Shown here: piece after piece, positions 10,035 to 21,400 of the stretch
Layout: every line of letters starts with the position of its first letter
Numbering within the stretch: position 1 is the first letter of the stretch
From: Diplonema japonicum
Taxonomy: Eukaryota > Euglenozoa > Diplonemea > Diplonemida > Diplonemidae
Direction: 5' to 3'
Assembly: GCA_964019335.1 (NCBI GenBank)
Contig: OZ025675.1
Coordinates: 562,501-626,500 of the forward strand
Length of the DNA: 64,000 nucleotides
Notes under the pieces: model-generated
The model's input: the letters and a program-made list of their open reading frames with translations, nothing else
What the model was told of the DNA's origin: nothing
The model's database searches: none
Made by a program: the position numbers and the translations under genes

Positions 10035-10375
10035 TGTTCCCGCCTGCAGCAAAAGAAAAAGGAGAGGAAAGAGAAGCGTGGTGGGGAATGCTTTTCTTTT
10101 TTCTTTCCTTTTATTTCTTTTTTTTTTCTTCCACCATTTCTTTTCTTCCGGGAAGAAAGGGGAACACCCAAAAAAAAAAAGAAAAAGACGATTAGAGTCA
10201 ACCGGTAGAACAACAGGTAGAAAAATATTTGTAAACGTTCAAAGAGAAAAAGACACCGCAGGGCATGAGGACCCTCTGAAGTGGCAACACGTGACGATCC
10301 TGTCGACCATATCAACTGGTGACCTGTGTCCCTGACCGAGGCATACTCAAAAATGGCAAATCACCGGGAGAATCC

Positions 10376-10431
10376 CTCTATGATAAGAAACGAAGTGGTT
10401 AGCAAAGGCCCACCGCGGTGGCGTGCCTACC
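10376..10431 (+). repeat. tRNA-like SINE head, copy 1
   Basis: Contains CGAAGTGGTTAGCAAAGGCC followed by CACCGCGGTGGCG. The same motif recurs at 31891 and 48547. GAAGTGGTTAGC resembles a tRNA D-arm or box A, so a tRNA-derived SINE is possible. A box B is not clear. Confidence 0.4.
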
Positions 10432-11773
10432 ATATGATCGTTCCCTGCTACTCCGTGTCGCTTGCAGCGTTTCTAGGATAAGCTTGATCTTCACCGCCTT
10501 CTTGTGACGTTAATCGTTGCCCCCCAACGTCTTCTACGTGTAGCCTCCGAAGGCAGTCGCTAGCTAGATCGCCGACACGGACGCCACCTCAGCACCTGAT
10601 CACCATACTCCCTGAGCTGCGGGGTCAGCTTGACCTTTTGCTCCTGACCAGACAGGTAAATACTTCCTTCTTCCGCACCTTCAATGCGTAAAAAAGTTTT
10701 TTATTCACTCCCCCCCCCCCCCCCCCCCCCCGCAAATCACTATTGTTCCGGGTGAAAATATTTTCTTGGTTTTACAGCCTGGGGTTTTAAAAAAAAAGAA
10801 TTTAAAAAAAAAAGGAAATTCTTCTGTATCTGAGAACACGGACTGCCAAATAGGCGGGGGGGGGGGGGGGGGGATTGTTTTTTTTTCATGATTTCTTCCT
10901 TCCTTTATTAGACCATCCAGCTGTTGTGTGCCAGTAGCTTTCGAAAATCCAAGATACGGACAACGATATGCGAGGCAAACACAAGAATCAACAAAGATTT
11001 CTCTTTCTATGGGATACTGTTCTAAAAAGGAAATAAAAGAGAAAGGAAAGAGAGAGAGAGAGAGAGAGAGGAGGTGGGGGTCAAAAGAAAAAAGATTTGA
11101 TTACTTTTTTTTTTATTTTTTCCCCCTTCTTTACATCCAATTGTATAACAAAAAAAAAATTAGCGAACTACCACTGTTTCTTGACTTTTTATACCCATTT
11201 ATAACAGCAGAGGGGGGGGAGAAAAAGACACAGAATCCTACAAATGGGTCCCGTAAATCGATTTTTCTGAGTCTAATATTTTATTTTAACCACTAAACCC
11301 ACATGTCATATTTTTATGACATAAAAAGAAAAAAGAAAAAAAAAATCCATAGACTTTCACTTTTTTGGCGCCATTGCTTTGTTTGGCTAAATGCTGCCCT
11401 TTTTCAGCATTATTCTAAGAACTTGAGAGGTCTAAAATCCGGGAAAAAGTGACAATGAGGAATACCCGACTCCACTTGAAGGGGGGCATCGCTGTGATCT
11501 TCAGGAGCCCGAAACACCAAGTACCAGAAACCGATAGGCCAGAGAGGTGTTTGACGCCAGAGAGGTGTGAATCGCAAGTTTTCTTTTATTGCATTTTAGT
11601 ATTTATTTTCCACTTTTTTTTTTTTTACTTCTTTTTCCCCCCTTTACCAAACAGGGTCAAAAAATCATAAGGTCAAAAGCCGAGTTCAGGGCCTGAATGT
11701 CTCCAGAGGTCACTTCTCCATAAAAGAATACTTTGTATGGTTAAATACTGCCATTTTTTTTTTATTTTATTAT

Positions 11774-11896
11774 TTCATTCTTCGTCATTTTCTTCACTCA
11801 CTAGGGGACTCATTATTTAACGCGAAATGGCCATTATTTAAGTAGTTAAATAATGAGATTTTGGAGTTAAATTATGGGGCCTCAGAGTGAAAAAAT
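11774..11896. repeat. Partial MITE-family fragment
   Basis: Starts TTTCATTCTTCGTCATTTT, continues with CACTCACTAGGGG and TTATTTAACGCGAAATGG, and ends with CAGAGTGAAAAAAT. All of these are shared with the larger elements at 22528-23083 and 59363-59815. Confidence 0.55.
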
Positions 11897-12279
11897 TTGT
11901 TTTTGATTATTTGAAGCAAGAAAAAAAAAAAAAAAAAGAAGAGGGCAGCATGCAACCATAGGAAGATGACATTGTTGTTGCCGTTCTTTCAATTGCGATC
12001 CTTGACCTGCCATGAGGGTGGCAGGCAAAGCGAAAAACAGAAAGAAAATGGCGAAAAAAAAAAGTTTAAAACGCAATTTTAAAGCTTGAAATACAGCACC
12101 TAGGGTGCAAAAAAAAGTGGTGCACATACACACTTGTGACAACTAGGGGAGGGCCCCGGAAAATCACGTTTTTTAACCTCTACTTTTTTGCTTATTCAAG
12201 GGGTTCTTAAGGGACTTTGGCCTATCCTAAAAAGTTAAAATTTGTCATTTTTTTCCGGACGAGCTCATATATAAAAAAA

Positions 12280-13010
12280 AAAAAAAGATTTATTTATTTT
12301 AAAAAAAAAAAGAGTCGGCATTATTTTTAAAAAGGGTAGAGTCCTAACTCGACCCCTAAGTTTCTGAAATGCTCAAAGTACACCCCCTAAGTCTTCAAAA
12401 CGCTCAAATCCCACCCCCTAAGTTCCAAAGTGCTCAAAGTCCACCCCCTCAGGTTTTCGAATGCCCTAACTAGGCCCCTACGGTGGGAAACCGCTCAAAG
12501 TCAACCCCTTAGTTTCATGAATAACCCGATTGGGTCCCCTATGTTTCATTAATGCTCAACAAGGTTGTGCGCATGCTTAACAATAGGCAACTTGAAAGGA
12601 AAAGAAAAAGACAGCCTGGGTAACCAAGGCTACTTCTTAGAGGGCCGCGTCGAAGGTGTCTTCCTGTGTAAAAGATTACAGCTTTGCTTCTTCTTGGAGA
12701 ATCAGGAGAGTTGGTGCTCGTCGAAGTTTTGTGGCCAAGAACACCGCAACGACTGCAGGCATTCTTCCTTTCGCTCTTGCTGGGGATCCTCTTCTTTTTC
12801 CTCCCTACACCTTTCTTGAAAATGAGTTTTTTTGAAGACTTGGGGGTATTACACAGAGATTTAAGAGAAACCTTGGGGACCGGATCAGAAACTTTTTCCT
12901 CCTTAAAGATAGACCTTGAACATTTCTCAAACTAAGGGGGTGGATTTTGAGCATTTCTCGAACTTAGGGGTCAAGTTAGAAGTTTTCTCTTTTAAAAAAA
13001 AAAAGTCGGC
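12280..13010. repeat. Fold-back region with spaced CCCTAA motifs
   Basis: From 12344 to 12560 a degenerate unit of roughly 30-36 bp repeats (CCCCTAAGTTT, spacer, TGCTCAAAGTCCA). The same words appear inverted at 12905-12990 (GAACTTAGGGGTCAAGTTAG). The region between them is ordinary sequence with no recognisable gene. The outer edges both carry an A-run followed by GTCGGC, near 12305 and near 13004. Confidence 0.6.
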
Positions 13011-13089
13011 GTAGTTTTTTGTATAAGCCGGGTAGCACCTGCGAAGGTTAAAAAGCTTATTAGCAGCAAAGCAATAGTTGTGTTGTAAG

Positions 13090-13237
13090 AGTCTGTTGAT
13101 GGTTGTTTGTGCACAGCCGGGGTTAACCTGTAGAAGGATAAGCCCAACAATGCTACCACTACTCTTTTTAGCAATAACAATTCATTATCAATATATTGTT
13201 TTTTCTTGTTTAAGCAAAAAAAAAAAAAAAAAAAAAG
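13090..13237 (+). repeat. Poly(A)-tailed SINE-like element, copy A
   Basis: A 124-bp body (13090-13213) is followed by GC and about 22 A residues. It matches 33642-33765 with a single difference that I can see, and is related to 43885-43990. A short body with a 3' poly(A) tail and dispersed copies fits a short retroposon. No promoter boxes are recognised. Confidence 0.65.
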
Positions 13238-13788
13238 TCCCTTCATACTTGAGGGGAGAGAGAGGTTTATGGGGATGGGAAGAGAAATACAAGAGGAAGA
13301 AAATCCTATGTGAACGACAAAAAAAATGCAACACTTTCTTTCCCCCCCTTTCCCTTTTTTTTTTCTAGCCACGCCCGTTCGCCCCCTACAGCCATCTCTA
13401 AGGTGAAGTGGCGTGTGTAGGGGTATAGTCTGATGTAGCCCATGGAGCTAAGAGAACCCTTCGTATCGCCAGGGGGAGAGAAAAAAAAAGGGGGGGCCCA
13501 TGGGTTTTAAGTATGATTCTCATTCTTCTTTCAAGGGAGTCATATTCCTTATTGAAAAGGAACGCAAGGAGGTCAGGTGGCTTTTCAAAAAAAAAAAAAA
13601 AAAAAAAGAAAAAGAAAAGAGGCGGAAAAGCGTTGCTACTCGTCAATAAGAAGGAAAAAAAAAAAGAAAAAGAAAATAAGGGGGGGAAATAAGAAGAAGA
13701 AAAAAAGAGAGGAAAACAGAATTGGGGGGGTTGGGGGGTATGCTTCTCTTTTTTTTTTTTTCTTTTTTTTTTCGCAGAAAGCATGGAC

Positions 13789-15397
13789 TTATATAAAGGT
13801 GCGCTGGTGTGCGGCCACCCCTGGCCCTGGCTGAACAATTGCTGCCTGACGGCTCACGGCAGCCTCCGTCTCCATGACCTGAAGGAAGTCCTCCATGGTG
13901 ATGTCAGGGCTGCTTTGCTTTTTTGACATCATTAAGGCCACGCCACCACAGGCGGCAAGGGTACCAACAACGATGAGGATCCAGACCCAGATCGGGGTGC
14001 CTGAGGAGGAGCTGTCCTCTGGGGTGGCTTGGGGGCTCTGCCCTGCCGCTGCCTGCAGGTTCAAGGGGGAGAGGGCGTAGCCTTTGCACCCCAGGAGAAC
14101 GGGGCCTCCCTTCTGGGGCTCTCCGGACCCGTCCATGCAGCTGCACGTGTAGTCCTGCATCTTCGCTTTCGTCTTCTCTCCCTCCACACACTTCTCCCCA
14201 TCCCCGCACGGGTTCCCCAGGCACTCGTCCAGGGTGTCGCAGTTCGCCACCTTCGTTCCCTTCATTGTCTTGCCCGAGCCCGCGCAGCTGCACACGTAGT
14301 CCCCCAGCGTCGCCATCCCTGTTGCATCCGTACACTCCTGGCCTCCACACGGGTCGCTGCTGCACTCCGTCTTCATCGTGCATGTTGTTGCCCGCCCCAC
14401 TGTGCTGTGGCCCTCGTAGCCGTCCTTGCACGAGCACACGTAGTCCTTCGTCGAGCTCAGCTTCGTGTCCTTGTCCTCGCAGTCCTGGTCTGCCCCGCAC
14501 ACAGCCTGTCCCGCCTTGCACTCGTCCTTCACACCGCACGAGGCAACCGGTCCACCTGTCTTCGTCTCCTTCGTCTCCTTGCAGGTGCACACAAAGTCCC
14601 CCGTCTTGCTCATCCCTGTCGGGTCGCTGCACTCCTGCCCCTCACAAGGGTTTGTCGAGCACTCGTCCGTCGGCGGTGCGAACGTAGCAGGGGCCATCGT
14701 CTTCGGTGTCTCCGTCGAAGGAGCGTCCGTCGCAGCCTGTTGTGTGATGGTCTTCTTTTTCTTCTTTTTTTTTTGCTTCCTCCAACAACATACCGCAGGG
14801 CAGTCCGACACAGGGGCGGCCGTCATCGTCTTGTTGTTTGTGTTGCAGGTGCACACGAAGTCCTTCTTGCTGCTCACCACAGGGGACGGGTCGTTGCACA
14901 TCTGGTTCTTCCCACAGGGAGCGGGGTCCGCCTGGCACTCGTCGAAGTCCGTGCAGCCAGCAACAGGGCCACCTGTCTTGGTCGTCCCTTTCGACTTGCA
15001 GGTGCACACGAAGTCCCCAGTGGTCGCAGCCCCAGTCGGGTCGCTGCACTCCTGACCGTCACAAGGGTTCGTCGAGCACTCGTCCGCAGGTGCCATCGTC
15101 ATGGGTGCCTCGGTGTCGGGGGCATCGGTGGCGGGCTGTTGTTGTTTTGAATTTCCGTATGTTGTTTTTTGTGTTTGTGTCCTGTTGGCCTTGAAGAGCC
15201 TCTCTGTGTATGCTGGCACCAGGGACGAGCTCTTAACTACGGAAAACTGCATAAAGCCCGAAAAGTTCAGGGAGGATTACGAAAAAAGAGAAGCATTCTG
15301 GGTTCATATAGTCAAAAGGCAGTGAAATACCACACCTTACACCTGGCACGCCTTTACGCCCACTAGTCGTTGACTTGATTAATATGAGTGGGACGTT

Positions 15398-15429
<32 letters not shown>

Positions 15430-18400
15430 ACCTAGACAAGCAGAATTGTCTAAGGGTTGGATTCTTCACCCATGCTTTGCAGATTTCGCAAAAAGAATCG
15501 GATTCCTTCTTGCCATGCTTTCACATCAACTAGGCTAGGCTAGGCTTTCACATCAACTAGGCTTAGGTTGCCCTTTGCCCTTGCCGCGCGTTTCTTGGTG
15601 CTTGCCCCAAGGGAGAGGCCAAGGACACAATTTGCCATTAAAAAGCAGATAATGGACCTCAAAAATCAAGGTTTGATTTACCGGCCCCCATTGCAGATAC
15701 TGCAGGCATGTAGCCTGTTCTCTGAAAAGAAAAGAGGCCCCCCATACCGCAGGGCAGTCCGACACAGGGACGGCCGTCATCGTCTTGTTGTTCGTGTTGC
15801 AGGTGCACACGAAGTCCTTCTTGCTGCTCACCACAGGGGACGGGTCGTTGCACATCTGGTTCTTTCCACAGGGAGCGGGGTCCGCCTGGCACTCGTCGAA
15901 GTCCGTGCAGCCAGCAACAGGGCCACCTGTCTTGGTCGTCCCCTTCGACTTGCAGGTGCACACGAAGTCCCCAGTGGTCGCAGCCCCAGTCGGGTCGCTG
16001 CACTCCTGACCGTCGCAAGGGTTCGTCGAGCACTCGTCCGCAGGTGCCATCGTCATGGGTGCCTCGGTGTCGGGGGCATCGGTGGCGGGTGCACCGGTCT
16101 CTGGAACATCAGTTGGTGGCTGTGTTGTGCTACTAAAAAAGTTTTAAACATACCGCAGGGCAGTCCGACACAGGGGCGGCCGTCATCGTCTTGTTGTTCG
16201 TGTTGCAGGTGCACACGAAGTCCTTCTTGCTTCCCAATGTTTGAGAAGGATCATCGCACATCTGGTTCTTCCCACAGGGAGCGGGGTCCGCCTGACACTC
16301 GTCGAAGTCCGTGCAGCCAGCAACAGGGCCACCTGTCTTGGTCGTCCCCTTCGACTTGCAGGTGCACACGAAGTCCCCAGAGGTCGCAGCCCCAGTCGGG
16401 TCGCTGCACTCCTGACCGTCACAAGGGTTCGTCGAGCACTCGTCCGCAGGTGCCATCGTCATGGGTGCCTCGGTGCCGGGGGCATCGGTCCCAGCCACAC
16501 AGGTCGCAGCCCCGCCCACCTTGCTGCCGGAGAGGCCGTCTTTGCAGCTGCACACGAAGTCCAGGGTGGAGCCAGGAGAGGTGTTGGGGTCGCTGCACTC
16601 CTGAGTGAGGACAGGGCAGGGTGAGAGGCTCTGGCCCTTCGCCTTGCACTCGTCGTACACACAGGTGGCGGGACCCCCAGTCATCGTCCCTTCCCCAACA
16701 CTGCAGCTGCACATGAAGTCCCCGTCCTTGTTCAAGTCAGGGTCGCTGCAGACCTGGAAGTCCCCGCAAGGCTTGCTCACGCACTCCCCTGCAGTTTCGC
16801 ACTCCGCAGGTCCCCCAACCTTCGACACCCCGTTGGGGCATGTGCACACGAAGTCGTTCAGGCTGTCCGCCGCGGGGTTCGGGTCGCTGCAAGTCTCCGT
16901 CACCTCGGGGTGTCCCACCCATGTGCAGGGGCTCCCCACGTTCCCGACAGCGCACTCGTCACACTTCTCCACAGGGGCCCCCTTGTTGTGCTCCGATCCG
17001 AAGGGGCAGCTGCACTCGAAGTCTCCAGTCACAAACAGGTTCGTGTCTTGGCAGCCCTGTCCAGTAGTGCAGGGGTTTGTCACACACTCGTCTGTCCCGC
17101 AGTTCGGTACTGCCTGGCCAACTTGCTTGACAGCTGTATTAATGCAGGTGCAGGTGAAGTCTTTCTTGCTTCCCGCTGCCGTGTTAGTATCGTTGCAGGT
17201 CTGTTCTGCACCACAGGGCTTCGCATCGCACTCATCCTTCACACATCTGGCAGGGCCGTCCACTTGGACTATGGTGGTATCAGCATCACAGGTGCAGGTG
17301 AAGTCGTGTTGGCTCGTCTTCGCTTTGTTGGGGTCGTTGCAGGTCTGACCCATCCCACAAGGAGCAGGAGTCTTCGTGCACTCGTCGATCTCACAGGTGG
17401 CGGAGGTACCAGTAGCAACAACACCGTTGGCACATGTGCAGGTGTAGTCGTTCAGATTCTTCAAATCAGTGTTGGTGTCGTTACAAACCTGCTGAGTTCC
17501 ACAGGGGCTCGTGTCGCACTCATCTTTTTCACACCTGGCAGGACCGTCCAGTTCAACAATGGTAGAGTCAGAATCGCAAGTGCAGGTGAAGTCGTGTTGG
17601 CTTGTCTTCGCCTTGTTGGGGTCGTTGCAAGTCTGACCAGTACCACAAGGAGAGGGAGCGCACTCGTCTATCTCACAGGTGGCGGAGGTACCAGTCGCAA
17701 CAACACCGTTGGTGCACGTGCAAGTAAAATCGCCAGTGTTGTTCAGACTGGTGTTGGGATCGTTGCAGGTCTGACCGGTGCCACAAGGAGTAGCATCACA
17801 CTCATCCTTCACACACCTGGCAGGGCCGTCCAGTTGGACGATTGTGGTGTCAGCATCACAGGTGCAGGTGAAGTCATGTTGGCTTGTCTTCGCCTTGTTG
17901 GGGTCGTTGCAAGTCTGACCAGTCCCACAAGGAGAGGGAGCACATTCATCGATCTCACAAGTGGCGGAGGTACCAGTTGAAACAACACCATTGCCGCAGG
18001 TGCAGGTGAAGTCATTCATGCTCTTAAGACTAACATCGGGGTCACTACAAGTCTGCCCAGTGCCACAGGGATTAGTGTCACATTCGTTTTTATCACACCT
18101 GGCAGGGCCATCCAGCTGAACGATGGTGGTGTCAGCATCACAGGTGCAGGTGAAGTCGTGCTGGCTTGTCTTCGCCTTGTTGGGGTCGTTGCAGGTCTGA
18201 CCAGTCCCACAAGGAGCGGGGGTCTTTGCACACTCATCAATCTCACAGGTGGCGGAGGTACCAGTAGCAACAACACCATTTGCACATGTGCAAATGAAGT
18301 CATTCAAATCCTTAAGCCCGGTGTTGGGATCATTGCAAGTCTGCTGTGGGCCACAAGGAGTAGCATCGCATTCATCTTTTTCGCACCTGGCAGGACCATC

Positions 18401-21400
18401 TATCGTGGTTACTGTTGGGTTATTATCACAAGTGCAGGTGAAGTCGTGCTGGCTGTTCTTCGCCTTGTTGGGGTCGTTGCAGGTCTGACCAGTCCCACAA
18501 GGAGCAGGTGTCTTTGCACATTCATCGATCTCACAGGTGGCCGAGGTACCAGTCGCTACAACACCGTTTGTACAGGTGCAGGTGAAGTCGTTAGTGCTTT
18601 TGAGGCCAGTATTGGGATCGTTGCAGGTCTGCCCAGTGCCACAAGGAGTAGCATCGCACTCATCCTTCACACACCTTGCAGGACCATCCGTCTGTACGAT
18701 ACTGTTGTCAGCAACACAGGTGCAGGTGAAGTCGTGCTGTTTGTTCTTCGCCTTGTTGGGGTCGTTGCAGGTCTGACCAGTCCCACAAGGAGCAGGAGTC
18801 TTCGCACATTCATCAATCTCACAAGTGGCCGAGGTACCAGTAGCAACAACACCATTGCCGCAGGTGCAGGTGAAGTCGTTGGTGTTGGAGACAGCAGTGT
18901 CTGGATCATTGCAAGTCTGCCCAGTCCCACAAGGCATGGCAGTACACTCGTCCAAGATGCAAGTGGCAGCACCACCAGTCATGGTCCCCGACTTGGGAGC
19001 CGTGCAAGTGCACACGTAGTCCATGAGCTTCGCGGCCGAAGTGTCGGCATCGCTGCAGGTCTGCCCAGCCCCGCACGGGTTGGCGTCGCACTCATCAAGA
19101 ACACAGCTTGCCCCAGTGCCAGTCGCCGTCCCTGACCCGGTGGTGCAAGTGCACACGAAGTCCATCGAAGGGGCCGATGCCTTGTCAGGGTCTGTGCAGC
19201 TCTGCCCAGCGGGGCAGGGGGTCGAGGCACACTCGTCGTTCGAACCAGTGCTGCAGGTCGCAGGCCCACCGACATTCGTCATCATTGTGTTCGGGGCGGG
19301 GCACGTGCACACGAAGTCTTTCAGCACCGCCGCTGACTTGTTCGGGTCTTCACAAGTTTGCCCAGCAGCACAAGGGTTCGATGTGCACTCATCCTTCGTG
19401 CAGGTGGCCGGACCATCAGTCTTCACGATGCTCATATCATTGTCACAGGTGCAGGTGAAGTCGTGGAGCTTGTTGGCCGCAGTGTCTGGGTCGCTGCAGG
19501 TCTGACCAGTCCCACAGGGAGCAGGCATTGCAGTACATTCATCGTTGGTGCAGGTGGCAGGTCCGCCAGTTACCACAATTGTGCTACCAGTGCAAGTGCA
19601 GGTGTAGTCACCAGTGGAGCTCGGAGAAGGATCGGGGTCACTGCAGTCTTGTCCAGTACCACAAGGATCACTTGAGCACTCATCCTTCGTGCAAGTGGCG
19701 GGACCGTCCGTCTTCACGATGCTCATGTCGTTGTCACAAGTACAGGTGAAGTCGTGAAGCATGTTCGCCGCCATGTCAGGGTCTTTGCAAGTCTGACCGT
19801 TTCCGCAAGGTGAGCTGGAACACTCATCAGTGGTGCAGGTGGCGGGACCACCTGTCACAACTATGGTGGTACCAGTGCAAGTGCAAGTGTAGTCACCAGT
19901 GGAACTCGGAGAAGGGTTCGGGTCGTTGCAGTCCTGTCCAGTACCACAAGGGTTGTTGGAGCACTCATCTTTAGCGCAGGTTGCAGGGCCGTCTGTTTTG
20001 ACGATGCTGTTATCATTATCACAAGTGCAGGTGAAGTCGTGAAGCATGTTCGCAGCCGTGTCAGGGTCGTCGCAGGTCTGCCCGCTCCCACAAGGTGCGG
20101 TAGCACACTCATCGCTAGTGCATGTAGCGGGGCCACCAGTCACCACAATTGTGGTACCTGTACAAGTGCAGGTGTAGTCACCAGTAGAGCTCGGAGAAGG
20201 GTTGGGGTCGTTGCAGTCCTGTCCAGTACCGCAGGGGTCTTTAGAACACTCATCATTCGTGCAGGTGGCGGGGCCATCAATCTTCACAACACTCATGTCG
20301 TTGTCACAGGTGCAGGTGAAGTCGTGAAGCATGTTCGCAGCCGTGTCGGGATCATTGCATGTTTGCCCGTTCCCGCAGGGATTAGCAGTGCACTCATCGC
20401 TCATACAGGTAGCTGGCCCACCCGTGACTGTGATACTGGTACCTGTGCAGGTGCAGGTGTAGTCACCTGTCGCGCTGGGTGAAGGGTTGGGGTCGTTGCA
20501 GTCCTGTCCCGTACCGCAAGAGTTCTTTGAGCATTCATCTTTGGTGCAGGTGGCCGGACCATCCGTCTTCACGATGCTCATGTCGTTGTCACAGGTGCAG
20601 GTGAAGTCGTGAAGCATGTTCGAAGCCGTGTCGGGATCATTGCATGTTTGCCCGTTCCCGCAAGGTGAACCGGCACACTCATCAGTGGTGCAGGTGGCGG
20701 GACCACCTGTGACAACAATGGTGGTACCAGTGCAGGTGCAAGTGTAGTCACCAGTGGAACTTGGTGATGGATTCGGATCATTACAGTCCTGCCCAGTCCC
20801 GCAAGGGTTGTTGGTGCACTCATCCTTCGTGCAGGTGGCCGGACCATCTGTTTTCACGATGCTGTTGTCGTTGTCACAGGTGCAGGTGAAGTCGTGAAGC
20901 ATGTTCGCTGCTGTATCAGGGTCGCTGCAGGTCTGACCAGTCCCACAAGGAGAGCTGGAACACTCATCATTGGTGCAGGTGGCGGGACCACCAGTGGTCT
21001 TGATCGTTGTACCGGTGCAAGTGCAGGTGTAGTCGCCGGTGGAGCCAGGGGAGGTGTCAGGGTCTTTGCAGTCCTGCCCGGTCCCACAGGGGTTGGTGGT
21101 GCACTCATCCTTCGTGCAGGTGGCCGGACCGTCCGTCTTCACAACACTCATGTCGCTGTCGCAGGTGCAGGTGAAGTCGTGGGACTTGCTGGCCGCAGTG
21201 TCGGGGTCGTTGCAGGTCTGCCCGGTACCGCAAGGGTCAGGGGTCGCTGCGCACTCGTCGATGGTGCAGGTGGGCTGCGAGCCAGTCGCCTTCGTCGCCG
21301 TGTCAGAGGTACAGGTGCACACGTAGTCGTTGGAGGCGGTCTGGTCGGGGTCACTGCAGGTCTGGTCGGAGCCGCACGGCGAAGGGGTGGCGGCGCACTC

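Larger units (their letters stand above)
5690..10040 (-). mobile_element. Near full-length non-LTR retrotransposon (LINE, APE endonuclease type)
   Basis: Two long overlapping ORFs encode an APE-like endonuclease (8808-10034) and a reverse transcriptase (5846-8896). The domain order EN-RT-C2HC finger is that of LINE elements. The boundaries are estimates: the 5' end lies near the endonuclease ATG, and the 3' end lies in the GC-rich stretch after the RT stop, near 5690. I did not identify target-site duplications. Truncated relatives occur at 27115-28870, 43570-43840, 55141-56083 and 62300-62482, all on the same strand. Confidence 0.88.
10053..12279. other. Intergenic, decayed repeats and homopolymers
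   Basis: There is no convincing gene. The stretch holds a GC-rich non-coding block at about 10320-10680 that starts with a tRNA-like dispersed motif (10376-10431). It also has a poly(C) run near 10711-10730, a poly(G) run near 10857-10873, and a GA microsatellite near 11050. An AT-rich fragment related to the MITE family lies at 11774-11896. Short ORFs here are low-complexity. Confidence 0.6.

Noticed and set aside
10500-10680. Possible tRNA or rRNA gene in the GC-rich block
   Set aside because: I could not form a cloverleaf or recognise conserved rRNA words. Only a short D-arm-like motif is present.
12344-12560. Interstitial telomere tract
   Set aside because: CCCTAA occurs once per ~30-36 bp unit with other conserved words between. 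It is not a run of hexamers.
15136-15747. A separate gene between the duplicated EGF cassettes
   Set aside because: No frame is supported. The stretch is explained as a long intron.
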